The notes beneath the pieces were generated by a model, which was not told the DNA's origin, made no database searches, and saw nothing but the letters and a program-made list of their open reading frames with translations. DNA of 6,014 bases from an uncultured Aquincola sp. (lineage in GTDB: Bacteria > Pseudomonadota > Gammaproteobacteria > Burkholderiales > Burkholderiaceae): positions 1 to 6,014 of the forward strand of contig CAKZXL010000162.1 of NCBI GenBank assembly GCA_937883885.1, given 5' to 3'. Below, one piece after another: positions 1-6,014 of the stretch. Made by a program: the position numbers and the translations under genes. Numbering within the stretch: the stretch's first letter is position 1; each line of letters begins with the position of its first letter.

Positions 1-365
1 CTGCGCAGCGCAGCCGCCTGCTGCCTTTGTGGCGGCTGGCCGGCTGGCTGACCGGCGCCTTGCCGGCGCTGCTGGGTCCACGCGCGGTGTACGCGACGAT
101 CGAGTCGGTCGAGACCTTCGTCGATGCGCATTACGCTGCCCAAGTGGCCATGATCGATGCGCTGGACCCCGGCACCCTGCCCGCGTTGCGCCAGCTGCTG
201 GAGACCTGCCGGCAGGACGAGGTGGCCCACCGCGACGACGCCCGGCAGCGCCGGGGTCAGGCGCCAAGACATCCCGGCGTGCTGCGCCGGCTGGCCGCCC
301 GCACCTGGGCCGCCACCGTGGCCGGGGGCTCGGCGGCGGCGGTGCGCGTCAGCCGCCACCTGTGA
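1..365 (+). CDS. coq7: Coq7 family demethoxyubiquinone hydroxylase, 3' part (N-terminus outside window)
   Basis: This is the C-terminal 120 residues of a di-iron, membrane-associated hydroxylase. In the family it hydroxylates demethoxyubiquinone in a late step of ubiquinone synthesis. The frame is open from base 3 to the TGA at 363-365, so the true start lies upstream; a TTG at 27 is internal, because the family-like segment LLPLWRLAGWLTG runs across it. Visible family marks are GPRAVYATIESVETFVDAHY, carrying the likely third-helix iron ligand (E37 of the visible part), and DEVAH, the ExxH ligand pair of the last helix (E73 and H76). The C-terminus (VRVSRHL) ends where Coq7 proteins normally end, with a moderately hydrophobic helix before it. 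The first-half ligands cannot be checked here. The DUF4149 gene follows after 10 nt and is probably co-transcribed. Family assignment is by recognised motifs, not by a database search. Confidence 0.85.
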   Translation, partial: AQRSRLLPLWRLAGWLTGALPALLGPRAVYATIESVETFVDAHYAAQVAMIDALDPGTLPALRQLLETCRQDEVAHRDDARQRRGQAPRHPGVLRRLAARTWAATVAGGSAAAVRVSRHL

Positions 366-375
366 AAGGGCGCTG

Positions 376-777
376 ATGCCGTTGGCGCAGCCGTGCAGCC
401 TGCTGCTCACCGCCGCCCTGTTCGGCGGCATGTTGCTGTTCGCGGGCGGCTTTGCGGCCTTCCTCTTCACCGCATTGCCGATGGACCAGGCGCGTGCCTT
501 GATCCGCCGCGCGTTCCCGCCCTTCTACCTGTTCGTCATCGTCGCCGCCGGGCTGGCCGCGGGCGCCGCCGCCTGGGTGGACGCCGCCGCCGCCGGTGTG
601 CTGCTGGCCGTGGCGCTGAGCACCCTGCCCACGCGCCAGTGGCTGATGCCGGCGATCAACCGCGCCACCGACGGCGGCCAGCGCGCCCGCTTCGCGCGCC
701 TGCACGGGCTGTCGGTGGGCATCACGCTGCTGCACATCGCGGCCGCCGGCTGGGCCCTGGTGCGGCTGGCCGGCTGA
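376..777 (+). CDS. DUF4149-family small integral membrane protein
   Basis: This is a 133-residue, very hydrophobic protein with about four membrane helices, roughly at residues 8-32, 48-68, 70-85 and 110-131. The pattern fits the DUF4149 (TMEM205-like) family: a first helix with LFAGGFAAFLF, then RRAFPPFY leading into the second helix, a polar INRATDGG loop after the third, and FARLHGLSVGI entering the fourth. The family has no settled biochemical function, so none is assigned; the protein should sit in the inner membrane. The start is the ATG at 376, preceded by a purine-rich GAAAGGG (364-370) that overlaps the coq7 stop region. The open frame extends further upstream, but that part lies inside coq7 and is not a plausible N-terminus. 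There is no signal peptide apart from the first helix. The position just after coq7 suggests shared transcription, not shared function. Confidence 0.8.
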   Translation: MPLAQPCSLLLTAALFGGMLLFAGGFAAFLFTALPMDQARALIRRAFPPFYLFVIVAAGLAAGAAAWVDAAAAGVLLAVALSTLPTRQWLMPAINRATDGGQRARFARLHGLSVGITLLHIAAAGWALVRLAG

Positions 778-795
778 GCGGGGCGCAGGCGGCGG

Positions 796-819
796 GCCGC
801 CGCAGTAAGCTGCGGCGGC
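796..819 (+). terminator. Perfect 10-bp GC hairpin before the flavocytochrome operon
   Basis: GCCGCCGCAG (796-805) and CTGCGGCGGC (810-819) are exact reverse complements separated by a TAAG loop. The hairpin lies 18 nt after the DUF4149 stop and ends just 2 nt before the AGGAGG of the next gene. No U-tract follows, so it is not a classical intrinsic terminator. It could weaken read-through from coq7/DUF4149, protect an mRNA end, or affect ribosome access to the next start. The structure is certain from the bases; the role is inferred. Confidence 0.45.
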
Positions 820-821
820 AC

Positions 822-827
822 AGGAGG
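822..827 (+). promoter_or_regulatory. Strong ribosome binding site of the cytochrome gene
   Basis: AGGAGG is a perfect anti-Shine-Dalgarno match ending 4 nt before the ATG at 832. It fixes the start of the cytochrome gene. The spacing is slightly short, and the site sits directly against the 796-819 hairpin. Confidence 0.7.
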
Positions 828-831
828 CAGC

Positions 832-1278
832 ATGCAGGCACCGGTTCCTTCCCAGCATCCGCACCGGCCACGCCGGCCTGGGCAGCGCGGCTTGCCGCGC
901 AGGGCGGTTCTGCGGGGCGCCGCGGCCAGCGGGCTGGCCACCGTGCTGGCCACCCTCGCCGCGCTGCCGCCCTCGGCGCCTGCGGCCGCCGCGACGCCCG
1001 TCGCACCCACGCCGGCCGCCACCAGCCAGGCACCGCTCACGCCTGCCGACCTGCGCTCGCTGGCCGCCACCTGCGCCAATTGCCATGGCACCGACGGCCG
1101 ACCCGCGGACCCTGCGATGCCGCCGCTGGCCGGCCTGCCGCAGGACCTCATCCAGGCGCAGATGCGCGCCTTCCGCAGCGGCGAACGGCCTGCGACGGTG
1201 ATGCACCAGATCAGCCGCGGCTACACCGACGCGCAGGTCGAAGCACTGGCCCGCTACTTCGCCGGGCTGCCGCGGTGA
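832..1278 (+). CDS. fccA: Monoheme c-type cytochrome, flavocytochrome c sulfide dehydrogenase small subunit (FccA/SoxE-like)
   Basis: This 148-residue exported cytochrome c is the likely electron acceptor of the flavoprotein encoded next: it would take electrons from sulfide oxidation and pass them to the respiratory chain in the periplasm. The N-terminus is basic (residues 12-28, with an RRAVLRG stretch) and followed by a hydrophobic Ala/Leu core ending near an AAAA segment around 51-54. The basic stretch resembles a twin-arginine signal, but c-type cytochromes receive heme after Sec export, so I read it as a Sec signal. A Pro/Ala-rich linker runs to about residue 68. The single heme motif is CANCH (81-85), with H85 as proximal ligand. 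M124, in ATVMHQISRGYTDAQ, is the likely distal ligand, as in class I FccA-type domains. One heme only: the Allochromatium small subunit has two. The stop overlaps the next start as GTGA, indicating translational coupling. Subunit identity rests mainly on the neighbour. Confidence 0.82.
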   Translation: MQAPVPSQHPHRPRRPGQRGLPRRAVLRGAAASGLATVLATLAALPPSAPAAAATPVAPTPAATSQAPLTPADLRSLAATCANCHGTDGRPADPAMPPLAGLPQDLIQAQMRAFRSGERPATVMHQISRGYTDAQVEALARYFAGLPR

Positions 1279-2561
1279 AGCGCCGCGGCTTCCTGACCCG
1301 CGCGCTCGGCGCGACGGCAGCCACGTCGGCCCTGGCCGCCAGCGTGGGCTGCGCCGGCGTGCCTCGCGGCGCCCGGCCGCAGGTGGTGGTGGTGGGCGGC
1401 GGCTTCGGCGGCGCCACGGCGGCCAAATACCTGCGGCTGTGGTCGGCCGGCACGATCGACGTCACGCTGGTGGAGCCGGCGCCGGCCTTCGTCTCCTGCC
1501 CGGTGTCCAACCTGGTGGTGGCCGGCTTGAAGACGCTGGACGACATCACCCTGCCCTTCGACACGCTGGTGCAGCGCCATGGCGTGCGTTGGCGGCGTGA
1601 AGTGGCCACGGCCATCGACCTGGACACGCGTGAGCTGCGCCTGACCGGTGGCAATCGGCTGCGCTGCGACCGATTGGTGCTGTCGCCGGGCGTGGCGCTG
1701 ATGTCGTCGGCCATCCCAGGCCTGCCCGCCGCGCAGGCCGAAGGCCGTGTGCTGCATGCCTGGAAGGCCGGGCCCGAGACCACCGCGCTGCACCGCCAGC
1801 TGCAGGCCTTGCCGCCCGGCGGCGTGTTCGCCATCACCATTCCGCTGGCGCCCTACCGCTGCCCGCCCGGCCCGTATGAACGTGCCAGCCTGGTGGCCGA
1901 CTGGCTGGGCCGCCACAACCCGCGCGCCAAGGTGCTGGTGCTGGACGCCAACGACGACGTGGTGTCCAAGGCCGCGCTGTTCAAGCAGGCCTGGGCCGAG
2001 CTGCATGCCGGCCGCATCGAGTACCGGCCGCAGCATGTGCTGGCGGGTGTGGACGGCGCGCGGGGGCTGTTGCGCTTCGAGGTGCAGGACGACGTGCGCG
2101 CCGACGTGCTCAACGTGCTGCCGCCGATGCGGGCCGGCGCGATCGCGGTGCAGGCCGGCCTGGCCACGGTCAACCAGCGCTGGTGCCCGGTGGACTTCCT
2201 GACCTTTGCCTCGGTGCACGCGCCCGGCGTGCATGTGCTGGGCGATGCGATCCAGGCCGCGCCGCAGATGCCCAAGTCGGGCCACATGGCCAACAACCAC
2301 GCCAAAGTGGCCGCGGCCGCCATCGTGGCCGAGCTGGCCGGCCTGCCGCCGCCGCCGGAGCCGATGCTGACCAACGCCTGCTACAGCCTGGTGAGTGCCG
2401 ACCAGGCCATTCACGTGGCCAGCGTGCACCGCTACGACGCGGCGGCGCGCACCTTCAACCTGGTGCCGGGCTCGGGCGGTGTGTCGGCGGCGCGGTCGGC
2501 CCAGGAAGTGCGCCTGGCCGAAGCCTGGGCGCGCAACACCTGGGCCGACATGCTGGTCTGA
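1275..2561 (+). CDS. fccB: Flavocytochrome c sulfide dehydrogenase, FAD-binding flavoprotein subunit (FccB/SoxF-like)
   Basis: This 428-residue periplasmic flavoprotein oxidises sulfide towards polysulfide or sulfur and passes electrons to the cytochrome subunit. It starts at GTG 1275, which overlaps the cytochrome stop; the preceding open frame is only a shadow of that gene. An N-terminal twin-arginine signal (RRGFL at 3-7, then an Ala-rich core to about residue 30) suits export of a folded FAD protein. The dinucleotide-binding fold begins at VVVVGGGFGGATAAK (37-51). Three family cysteines are present. C75 (SCPVSN) aligns with the residue that binds FAD covalently in Allochromatium FccB. C196 (YRCPPGPYERAS) and C369 (NACYSL) align with its redox-active disulfide. 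A second FAD region lies at HVLGDAIQAAPQMPKSGHMAN (320-340). The length is normal for the family. C26 follows S-V-G and is a poor lipobox, so a lipoprotein is unlikely. Sulfide:quinone oxidoreductase is the nearest alternative, but the partner cytochrome and the cysteine pattern favour FccB. Confidence 0.9.
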   Translation: MKRRGFLTRALGATAATSALAASVGCAGVPRGARPQVVVVGGGFGGATAAKYLRLWSAGTIDVTLVEPAPAFVSCPVSNLVVAGLKTLDDITLPFDTLVQRHGVRWRREVATAIDLDTRELRLTGGNRLRCDRLVLSPGVALMSSAIPGLPAAQAEGRVLHAWKAGPETTALHRQLQALPPGGVFAITIPLAPYRCPPGPYERASLVADWLGRHNPRAKVLVLDANDDVVSKAALFKQAWAELHAGRIEYRPQHVLAGVDGARGLLRFEVQDDVRADVLNVLPPMRAGAIAVQAGLATVNQRWCPVDFLTFASVHAPGVHVLGDAIQAAPQMPKSGHMANNHAKVAAAAIVAELAGLPPPPEPMLTNACYSLVSADQAIHVASVHRYDAAARTFNLVPGSGGVSAARSAQEVRLAEAWARNTWADMLV

Positions 2562-2566
2562 ATGCG

Positions 2567-3337
2567 CTACTGATCCAGCGCCATCATCCGCACCCGCGCG
2601 TTTTCCACATGCGCGCGCATGCAGCGGCGCGCGGCCTCGGCGTCCTGGCTCTCGATCAAGGCATACAGCGCGCGGTGTTCGTCCAGCGCCTCCTGCGTGC
2701 GGCGCCAGGGTTTCATGTGGGCCAGGTGGCGCCACAGGTTCACCGCGCGGCTCACGTCGTACTCCAGCATCTTGAGCACCGCCACCAGCCGCGGGTTGGC
2801 GGTGGCCTGGGCGATGGCCTCATGAAAGCCGTAGTCGAAGTGGTGCGCCACGTCGCCGCGCGCATGGGCCTGCTCGAAGCCGTCCAGCATCTGCCGCATG
2901 CGCGCCAGGTCGGCGCCTTGGCGGCGCAGCGCGGCCAGATGGGCGCATTCGGGCTCCACCATCAGCCGCAGTTCCAGCCCGTGCAGGATGTGGCTGAGGT
3001 CGGCCGCCGTGGGCTGCGCCAGCGCCGCCGCGGCGCCCGGCTGCGGCGCCACGTAGCTGCCCGAGCCGCGCACCGACTGCAGCAGGCCTTCGGCCCGCAG
3101 CCGGTCCAGTGCCTGCCGCACCACCGGGCGCGAGACCTGGAAGCGCGTGGCCAGCGACAGCTCGGCCGGCAGCCGCGCGCCCGGGGCCAGCTGGCCGGTC
3201 ATGATGGCGTGGAACAGGCTGTCATACACCCGCTCGGCAAAGCGCTCGCCCCGCGGGGCGCGGGCCGGTGCCAGGCCTGCAGCGTCGGGGGCAGTGCCCG
3301 CGTTCAAGGCGTCGTCGGTGGGGTCGGGTCGGGCCAT
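2567..3337 (-). CDS. GntR-family transcriptional regulator, FadR/FCD subfamily
   Basis: This 256-residue cytoplasmic DNA-binding protein probably controls the divergent aldehyde dehydrogenase cluster in response to a small organic acid. About 30 non-conserved residues precede the winged helix-turn-helix (about 32-97), which shows VYDSLFHAIMTGQLAPGARL, then PAELSLATRFQVSRPVVRQAL with the recognition helix, and the wing GSGSYV. The helical FCD ligand-binding domain covers about 118-247. Its likely metal or ligand residues are D168 and H172 (FDYGFHEAIA), H221 (DEHRAL) and H243 (MRAHVENA), the usual Asp/His set of this family. The start is the ATG at 3337; no good Shine-Dalgarno precedes it and an in-frame stop lies a few codons upstream, so the N-terminus is the best available but could be shorter. 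It is convergent with the sulfide dehydrogenase gene (5 nt between stops) and divergent from the next cluster. Effector and operator are unknown. Confidence 0.88.
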   Translation of the reverse strand: MARPDPTDDALNAGTAPDAAGLAPARAPRGERFAERVYDSLFHAIMTGQLAPGARLPAELSLATRFQVSRPVVRQALDRLRAEGLLQSVRGSGSYVAPQPGAAAALAQPTAADLSHILHGLELRLMVEPECAHLAALRRQGADLARMRQMLDGFEQAHARGDVAHHFDYGFHEAIAQATANPRLVAVLKMLEYDVSRAVNLWRHLAHMKPWRRTQEALDEHRALYALIESQDAEAARRCMRAHVENARVRMMALDQ

Positions 3338-3364
3338 CGCGGGTTGGGGTGAGAGGGTTCAAAT

Positions 3365-3383
3365 CTGTCTTCCAGGTTGACAG
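3365..3383. promoter_or_regulatory. Inverted repeat, candidate regulator binding site
   Basis: CTGTC-N9-GACAG is an inverted repeat lying 28-46 nt upstream of the GntR start, a suitable place for autoregulation. A second, shorter inverted repeat (GTCA-N7-TGAC, 3436-3450) lies towards the aldehyde dehydrogenase and overlaps its possible -35 element. Neither matches a well-known FadR-family operator such as TGGTNNNACCA, so this is a weak call from position and symmetry alone. Confidence 0.25.
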
Positions 3384-3445
3384 CATGCGGCCGCCAGATG
3401 TTGCACTGCCTCAGGGAAAGCACCCAGCCAAAGCAGTCAATCGCG

Positions 3446-3476
3446 CTGACAACTTTGCTGGGCCCCCGCCTATGAT
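3446..3476 (+). promoter_or_regulatory. Possible sigma-70 promoter of the aldehyde dehydrogenase cluster
   Basis: CTGACA (3446-3451, one mismatch to TTGACA) and TATGAT (3471-3476, one mismatch to TATAAT) are separated by 19 nt, longer than the ideal 17. They lie 37 nt before the GTG start, inside the locally AT-richer 175-nt gap between the divergent regulator and this gene. The -10 hexamer is the strongest such match I see in the gap. Transcription would start near 3483. The GTCA-N7-TGAC repeat overlaps the -35, which would suit repression by the neighbouring GntR protein; that link is inference. Confidence 0.35.
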
Positions 3477-3512
3477 GGACCGCACACCAGAACCAGCAGG
3501 CAGGAGACGCGT

Positions 3513-4949
3513 GTGAAACAGCACTTCATCGACAACCGGGCGGTGCCGCCATCGTCGGGTGAGCACATCCCGGTGCTCGACCCTTCGGACGGCCAGGTGT
3601 TCGAGCAGCTGGCGCGTGGCAATGCCGCCGACGTCGACCGGGCCGTGCAGGCTGCCCGCCGCGCCTACGATGCGGGCCCCTGAGGCCGCATGCCCGCGGC
3701 CGAACGCGGCCGGCTGCTTCAGCGCCTGTCGCTGAAGCTGCAGGACCATGCCGAGGAACTGGCGGCGCTGGAAGCGCGCGACTGCGGCAAGCCGATGAAG
3801 CAAGCGCGCGCCGATGCCGCCGCCATCGCCCGCTACTTCGAGTTTTATGGCGGCGCCGCCGACAAGCTGCATGGCGAAACCCTGCCCTACCAGGCCGGCT
3901 ACACCGTGCTCACGCTGCGTGAACCGCATGGCGTCACTGGCCACATCGTGCCCTGGAACTACCCGCTGCAGATCTTTGGCCGCAGCGTGGGCGGCGCGCT
4001 GGCGGCGGGCAATGCCTGCGTGGTCAAGCCGGCGGAAGACGCCTGCCTGTCGCTGCTGCGGGTGGCCGAGCTGGCGGCCGAGGTGGGCTTTCCGCCGGGC
4101 GTGCTCAACATCGTCACCGGCTACGGCCATGAGGCGGGCGACGCGCTGGTGCGGCACCCGGGCATCGACCATGTGTCCTTCACCGGCTCGCCCACCATCG
4201 GCCAGGTGGTGGTGCGCGCCGCGGCCGAGCACCACACGCCGGTGACGCTGGAGCTGGGCGGCAAGTCGCCGCAGATCGTGTTCGACGATGCCGACGTGGA
4301 AGCGATGCTGCCGGTGGTGATCAATGCCATCGTGCAGAACGCCGGCCAGACCTGCTCGGCCGGCAGCCGGCTGCTGGTGCAGCGCAGCTTGTATGGACAA
4401 GTGCTGGAACGCCTGGGCGAAGCCTTCAGCCGGCTGCGTGTGGGCAGCGCCACCATGGACCTGGACTGCGGCCCGCTGATCCGCCGCACCCAGCTGCAGC
4501 GGGTGGCCGGCTTCATCGAAGAAGCGCAGCGCGACGGCCTGCCCATCGTGGCCCAGGGCCGCATCGAGCCCGGCGTGCCGGCCGGCGGCTACTACCAGGC
4601 GCCCACGCTGCTGCGCGACGTGCCGCCGCAGCACCGGCTGGCACAGCAGGAGGTGTTCGGCCCGGTGCTGGCCGCCCTGCCCTTCGACACCGAAGACGAT
4701 GCGGTGCGCATTGCCAACGGCACGCCCTACGGCCTGGTGGCCAGTGTGTGGTCGCGCGACGGCGGCCGCCAGCTGCGCCTGGCGCGGCGGGTGCGCGCCG
4801 GCCAGGTGTTCATCAACAACTACGGCGCCGGCGGCGGCGTGGAGCTGCCCTTCGGCGGCGTCAAGGCCAGCGGCCATGGCCGCGAAAAAGGCTTCGAAGC
4901 CTTGTACGCCTTCACGGTGCTCAAGACCGTGGCCATCAAACATGACTAG
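3513..4949 (+). pseudogene. NAD(P)-dependent aldehyde dehydrogenase, interrupted by one in-frame TGA
   Basis: Read as one frame this is a 478-residue aldehyde dehydrogenase, normal family length, oxidising an aldehyde to its carboxylic acid in the cytoplasm. It starts at GTG 3513 with AGGAGA (3502-3507) 5 nt before it; the overlapping GTG at 3511 runs straight into a stop. Codon 57 is TGA (3681-3683), within ARRAYDAGP-stop-GRMPAAERGRLL, where relatives usually have Trp (TGG), so one G-to-A change explains it. Everything else is intact, in full-length numbering: N149 (PWNYP), K172 (VVKPAE), the FTGSPTIG cofactor loop (223-230), general base E247 (LELGGKSP), nucleophile C281 (GQTCSAG), E380 and F382 (EVFGP), and LPFGGVKASGHGRE near the C-terminus. 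A restart at ATG 3690 would give a 419-residue protein lacking the first 59 residues. It leads a cluster with a short-chain dehydrogenase and a TRAP binding protein. It resembles betaine- or aminoaldehyde-type dehydrogenases, but the substrate cannot be assigned. Confidence 0.8.
3681..3692 (+). other. Premature stop overlapping a possible restart signal
   Basis: The in-frame TGA (3681-3683) is followed at once by GG, making GAGG (3682-3685), a partial Shine-Dalgarno sequence 4 nt before ATG 3690, which is in the same frame as the rest of the dehydrogenase. A ribosome terminating here could restart 6 nt downstream. The product would keep all catalytic residues but lose the N-terminal segment that normally packs against the cofactor domain. 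The arrangement is visible in the bases; actual restart is inference. Confidence 0.4.
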
Positions 4950-4958
4950 ACAAGTAGC

Positions 4959-4964
4959 AGGAGA
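4959..4964 (+). promoter_or_regulatory. Ribosome binding site of the short-chain dehydrogenase
   Basis: AGGAGA ends 7 nt before the ATG at 4972 and decides that start over the longer open frame, which runs back into the aldehyde dehydrogenase. It lies in the 22-nt gap between the two genes, so the downstream gene has its own strong initiation signal and need not depend on translation of the interrupted gene. Confidence 0.65.
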
Positions 4965-4971
4965 CAGAACG

Positions 4972-5733
4972 ATGCGCGTCGAAGGCAAATCCATCATCGT
5001 CACCGGCTCGGGCGGCGGCATCGGCGAGGGCATTGCCCGCCGCCTGGCGGCCGAAGGTGGCCGCATCGTCGTCAACGACGTGAACGAAGCGGCCGGCCGC
5101 CGCGTGGCCGAAGCCATCGTCGCCGAAGGCGGCAGCGCCACCTTCGTGCGCGCCGACGTGACCCGCAGCGCCGACATGCAGGCCTTGGTGGCCGCCGCGG
5201 TGCAGGCCCATGGCCGGCTGGACGTGATGGTCAACAACGCCGGCTGGACCCACCGCAACCGGCCGATGCTGGAAGTGAGCGAAGAAGACTTCGACAAGCT
5301 CTATGCCATCAACGTCAAGAGCGTCTACCTGTCGGCGGTGCATGCGGTGCCGGTGATGCGGGCGCAGGGCGGGGGCAGCTTCATCAACATTGCATCGACG
5401 GCCGGGGTGCGACCGCGGCCGGGGCTCACCTGGTACAACGGCTCGAAGGGGGCGGTGATCACCACCAGCAAGTCGATGGCGGCCGAGCTGGGGCCGGACA
5501 ACATCCGGGTCAACTGCATCAACCCGGTGTTCAACCCCGATACCGCGCTGTCGGCCGAGTTTGCCGGCGGCCCGGTGGACGACGCCCGCCGCGCCAAGTT
5601 CCTGGCAACGATTCCGCTGGGCCGGTTCAGCACCGCGCTGGACGTGGCCAATGCGGCGCTCTACCTGGCCAGCGACGAGGCCGCGTTCATCTCGGGCGTC
5701 TGCATCGAGGTGGACGGCGCAAGATGTGTATAG
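4972..5733 (+). CDS. Short-chain dehydrogenase/reductase (classical SDR, probably NAD-dependent)
   Basis: This 253-residue cytoplasmic oxidoreductase has the length and motif order of a classical SDR. TGSGGGIGEG (11-20) is the glycine-rich cofactor loop. Asp36, in VVNDVN at the end of the second strand, favours NAD over NADP. ADV (61-63) contacts adenine, NNAG (88-91) stabilises the sheet, and N114, S142 (NIASTAG), Y155 and K159 (YNGSKG) form the catalytic tetrad. The C-terminus VDGARCV is typical of the family. It should interconvert an alcohol or hydroxy acid with the matching ketone or aldehyde; annotation names such as 3-oxoacyl-ACP reductase are possible by similarity, but no fatty-acid genes are nearby. 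It follows the aldehyde dehydrogenase after 22 nt and precedes a TRAP binding protein, so consecutive alcohol and aldehyde oxidation of an imported compound is a reasonable inference. The substrate is unknown. Confidence 0.9.
   Translation: MRVEGKSIIVTGSGGGIGEGIARRLAAEGGRIVVNDVNEAAGRRVAEAIVAEGGSATFVRADVTRSADMQALVAAAVQAHGRLDVMVNNAGWTHRNRPMLEVSEEDFDKLYAINVKSVYLSAVHAVPVMRAQGGGSFINIASTAGVRPRPGLTWYNGSKGAVITTSKSMAAELGPDNIRVNCINPVFNPDTALSAEFAGGPVDDARRAKFLATIPLGRFSTALDVANAALYLASDEAAFISGVCIEVDGARCV

Positions 5734-6014
<281 letters not shown>

Noticed and set aside
393..1274. Upstream extension of the fccB reading frame
   Set aside because: The frame stays open through DUF4149 and fccA, but the translation is Arg/Ala-rich noise. 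The Tat signal right after GTG 1275 marks the true N-terminus.
2564..2581. GCGCT/AGCGC stem across the convergent stops of fccB and the regulator
   Set aside because: Only 5 bp with an 8-nt loop and no T-tract on either strand; too weak to call a bidirectional terminator.
1254..2735. Open frame of 493 codons on the - strand
   Set aside because: Antisense to fccB and overlapping the regulator gene in another frame; low-complexity His/Arg/Gly translation without motifs.
2183..3352. Open frame of 389 codons on + across the GntR gene
   Set aside because: It is the antisense shadow of the regulator joined to an out-of-frame part of fccB. The - strand reading shows a full winged-helix and FCD domain.
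3377..3382. Perfect TTGACA as a -35 element on +
   Set aside because: At 16-18 nt downstream there is no hexamer resembling TATAAT, so it was not called as a promoter; it overlaps the right arm of the 3365-3383 inverted repeat.
3681..3712. UGA followed by a 6-bp hairpin (3697-3702 with 3707-3712) as a selenocysteine signal
   Set aside because: The position corresponds to Trp in relatives, not to a catalytic Cys or Sec; the catalytic Cys is elsewhere and intact. Such short GC stems are common in this sequence and no bacterial SECIS features are evident.
3411..5297. Open frame of 628 codons on the - strand
   Set aside because: It runs antisense through the aldehyde dehydrogenase and into the short-chain dehydrogenase, both with complete family motifs. 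Its translation is rich in His, Arg, Ala and Gly with no recognisable domain, as expected for the complement of GC-rich genes.

Overview
The window is uniformly GC-rich, with strong third-position G/C in every gene. Its gene types (Coq7 hydroxylase, flavocytochrome c sulfide dehydrogenase, FCD-type GntR regulator, TRAP binding protein) fit a betaproteobacterium, most likely of the Burkholderiales (Rubrivivax/Leptothrix/Ideonella-like). The lineage is an inference from protein style and codon use; nothing here fixes a genus.

Left part, all on +: the 3' end of coq7 (1-365) is followed after 10 nt by a small four-helix membrane protein of the DUF4149 family (376-777). A 54-nt gap holds a perfect 10-bp hairpin directly before the ribosome binding site of a two-gene unit. 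This unit encodes a monoheme cytochrome c (832-1278) and a flavocytochrome c sulfide dehydrogenase flavoprotein (1275-2561), overlapping by GTGA. Together the two would oxidise sulfide in the periplasm and pass electrons to the respiratory chain. No sox genes are visible beside them.

Right part: a GntR/FCD regulator on - (2567-3337) converges on the flavoprotein gene with only 5 nt between their stops. It diverges across a 175-nt regulatory gap from a + strand catabolic cluster: an NAD(P)-dependent aldehyde dehydrogenase (3513-4949), an NAD-type short-chain dehydrogenase (4972-5733) and the start of a TRAP-transporter substrate-binding protein (5845 onward, cut by the window end). The layout suggests a regulated route that imports an organic acid and oxidises an alcohol or hydroxy compound through an aldehyde. 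The substrate cannot be read from the sequence.

The most notable point is an in-frame TGA (3681-3683) in the aldehyde dehydrogenase, at a position where the family usually has Trp (GPW-G). Every catalytic residue downstream is intact. The gene is therefore either freshly inactivated, affected by a base-call error, or expressed as an N-terminally shortened protein by restart at the ATG at 3690. A dense nested-palindrome element fills the gap between the short-chain dehydrogenase and the TRAP gene. I see no CRISPR array, tRNA, rRNA, insertion sequence or clearly new system in this window.
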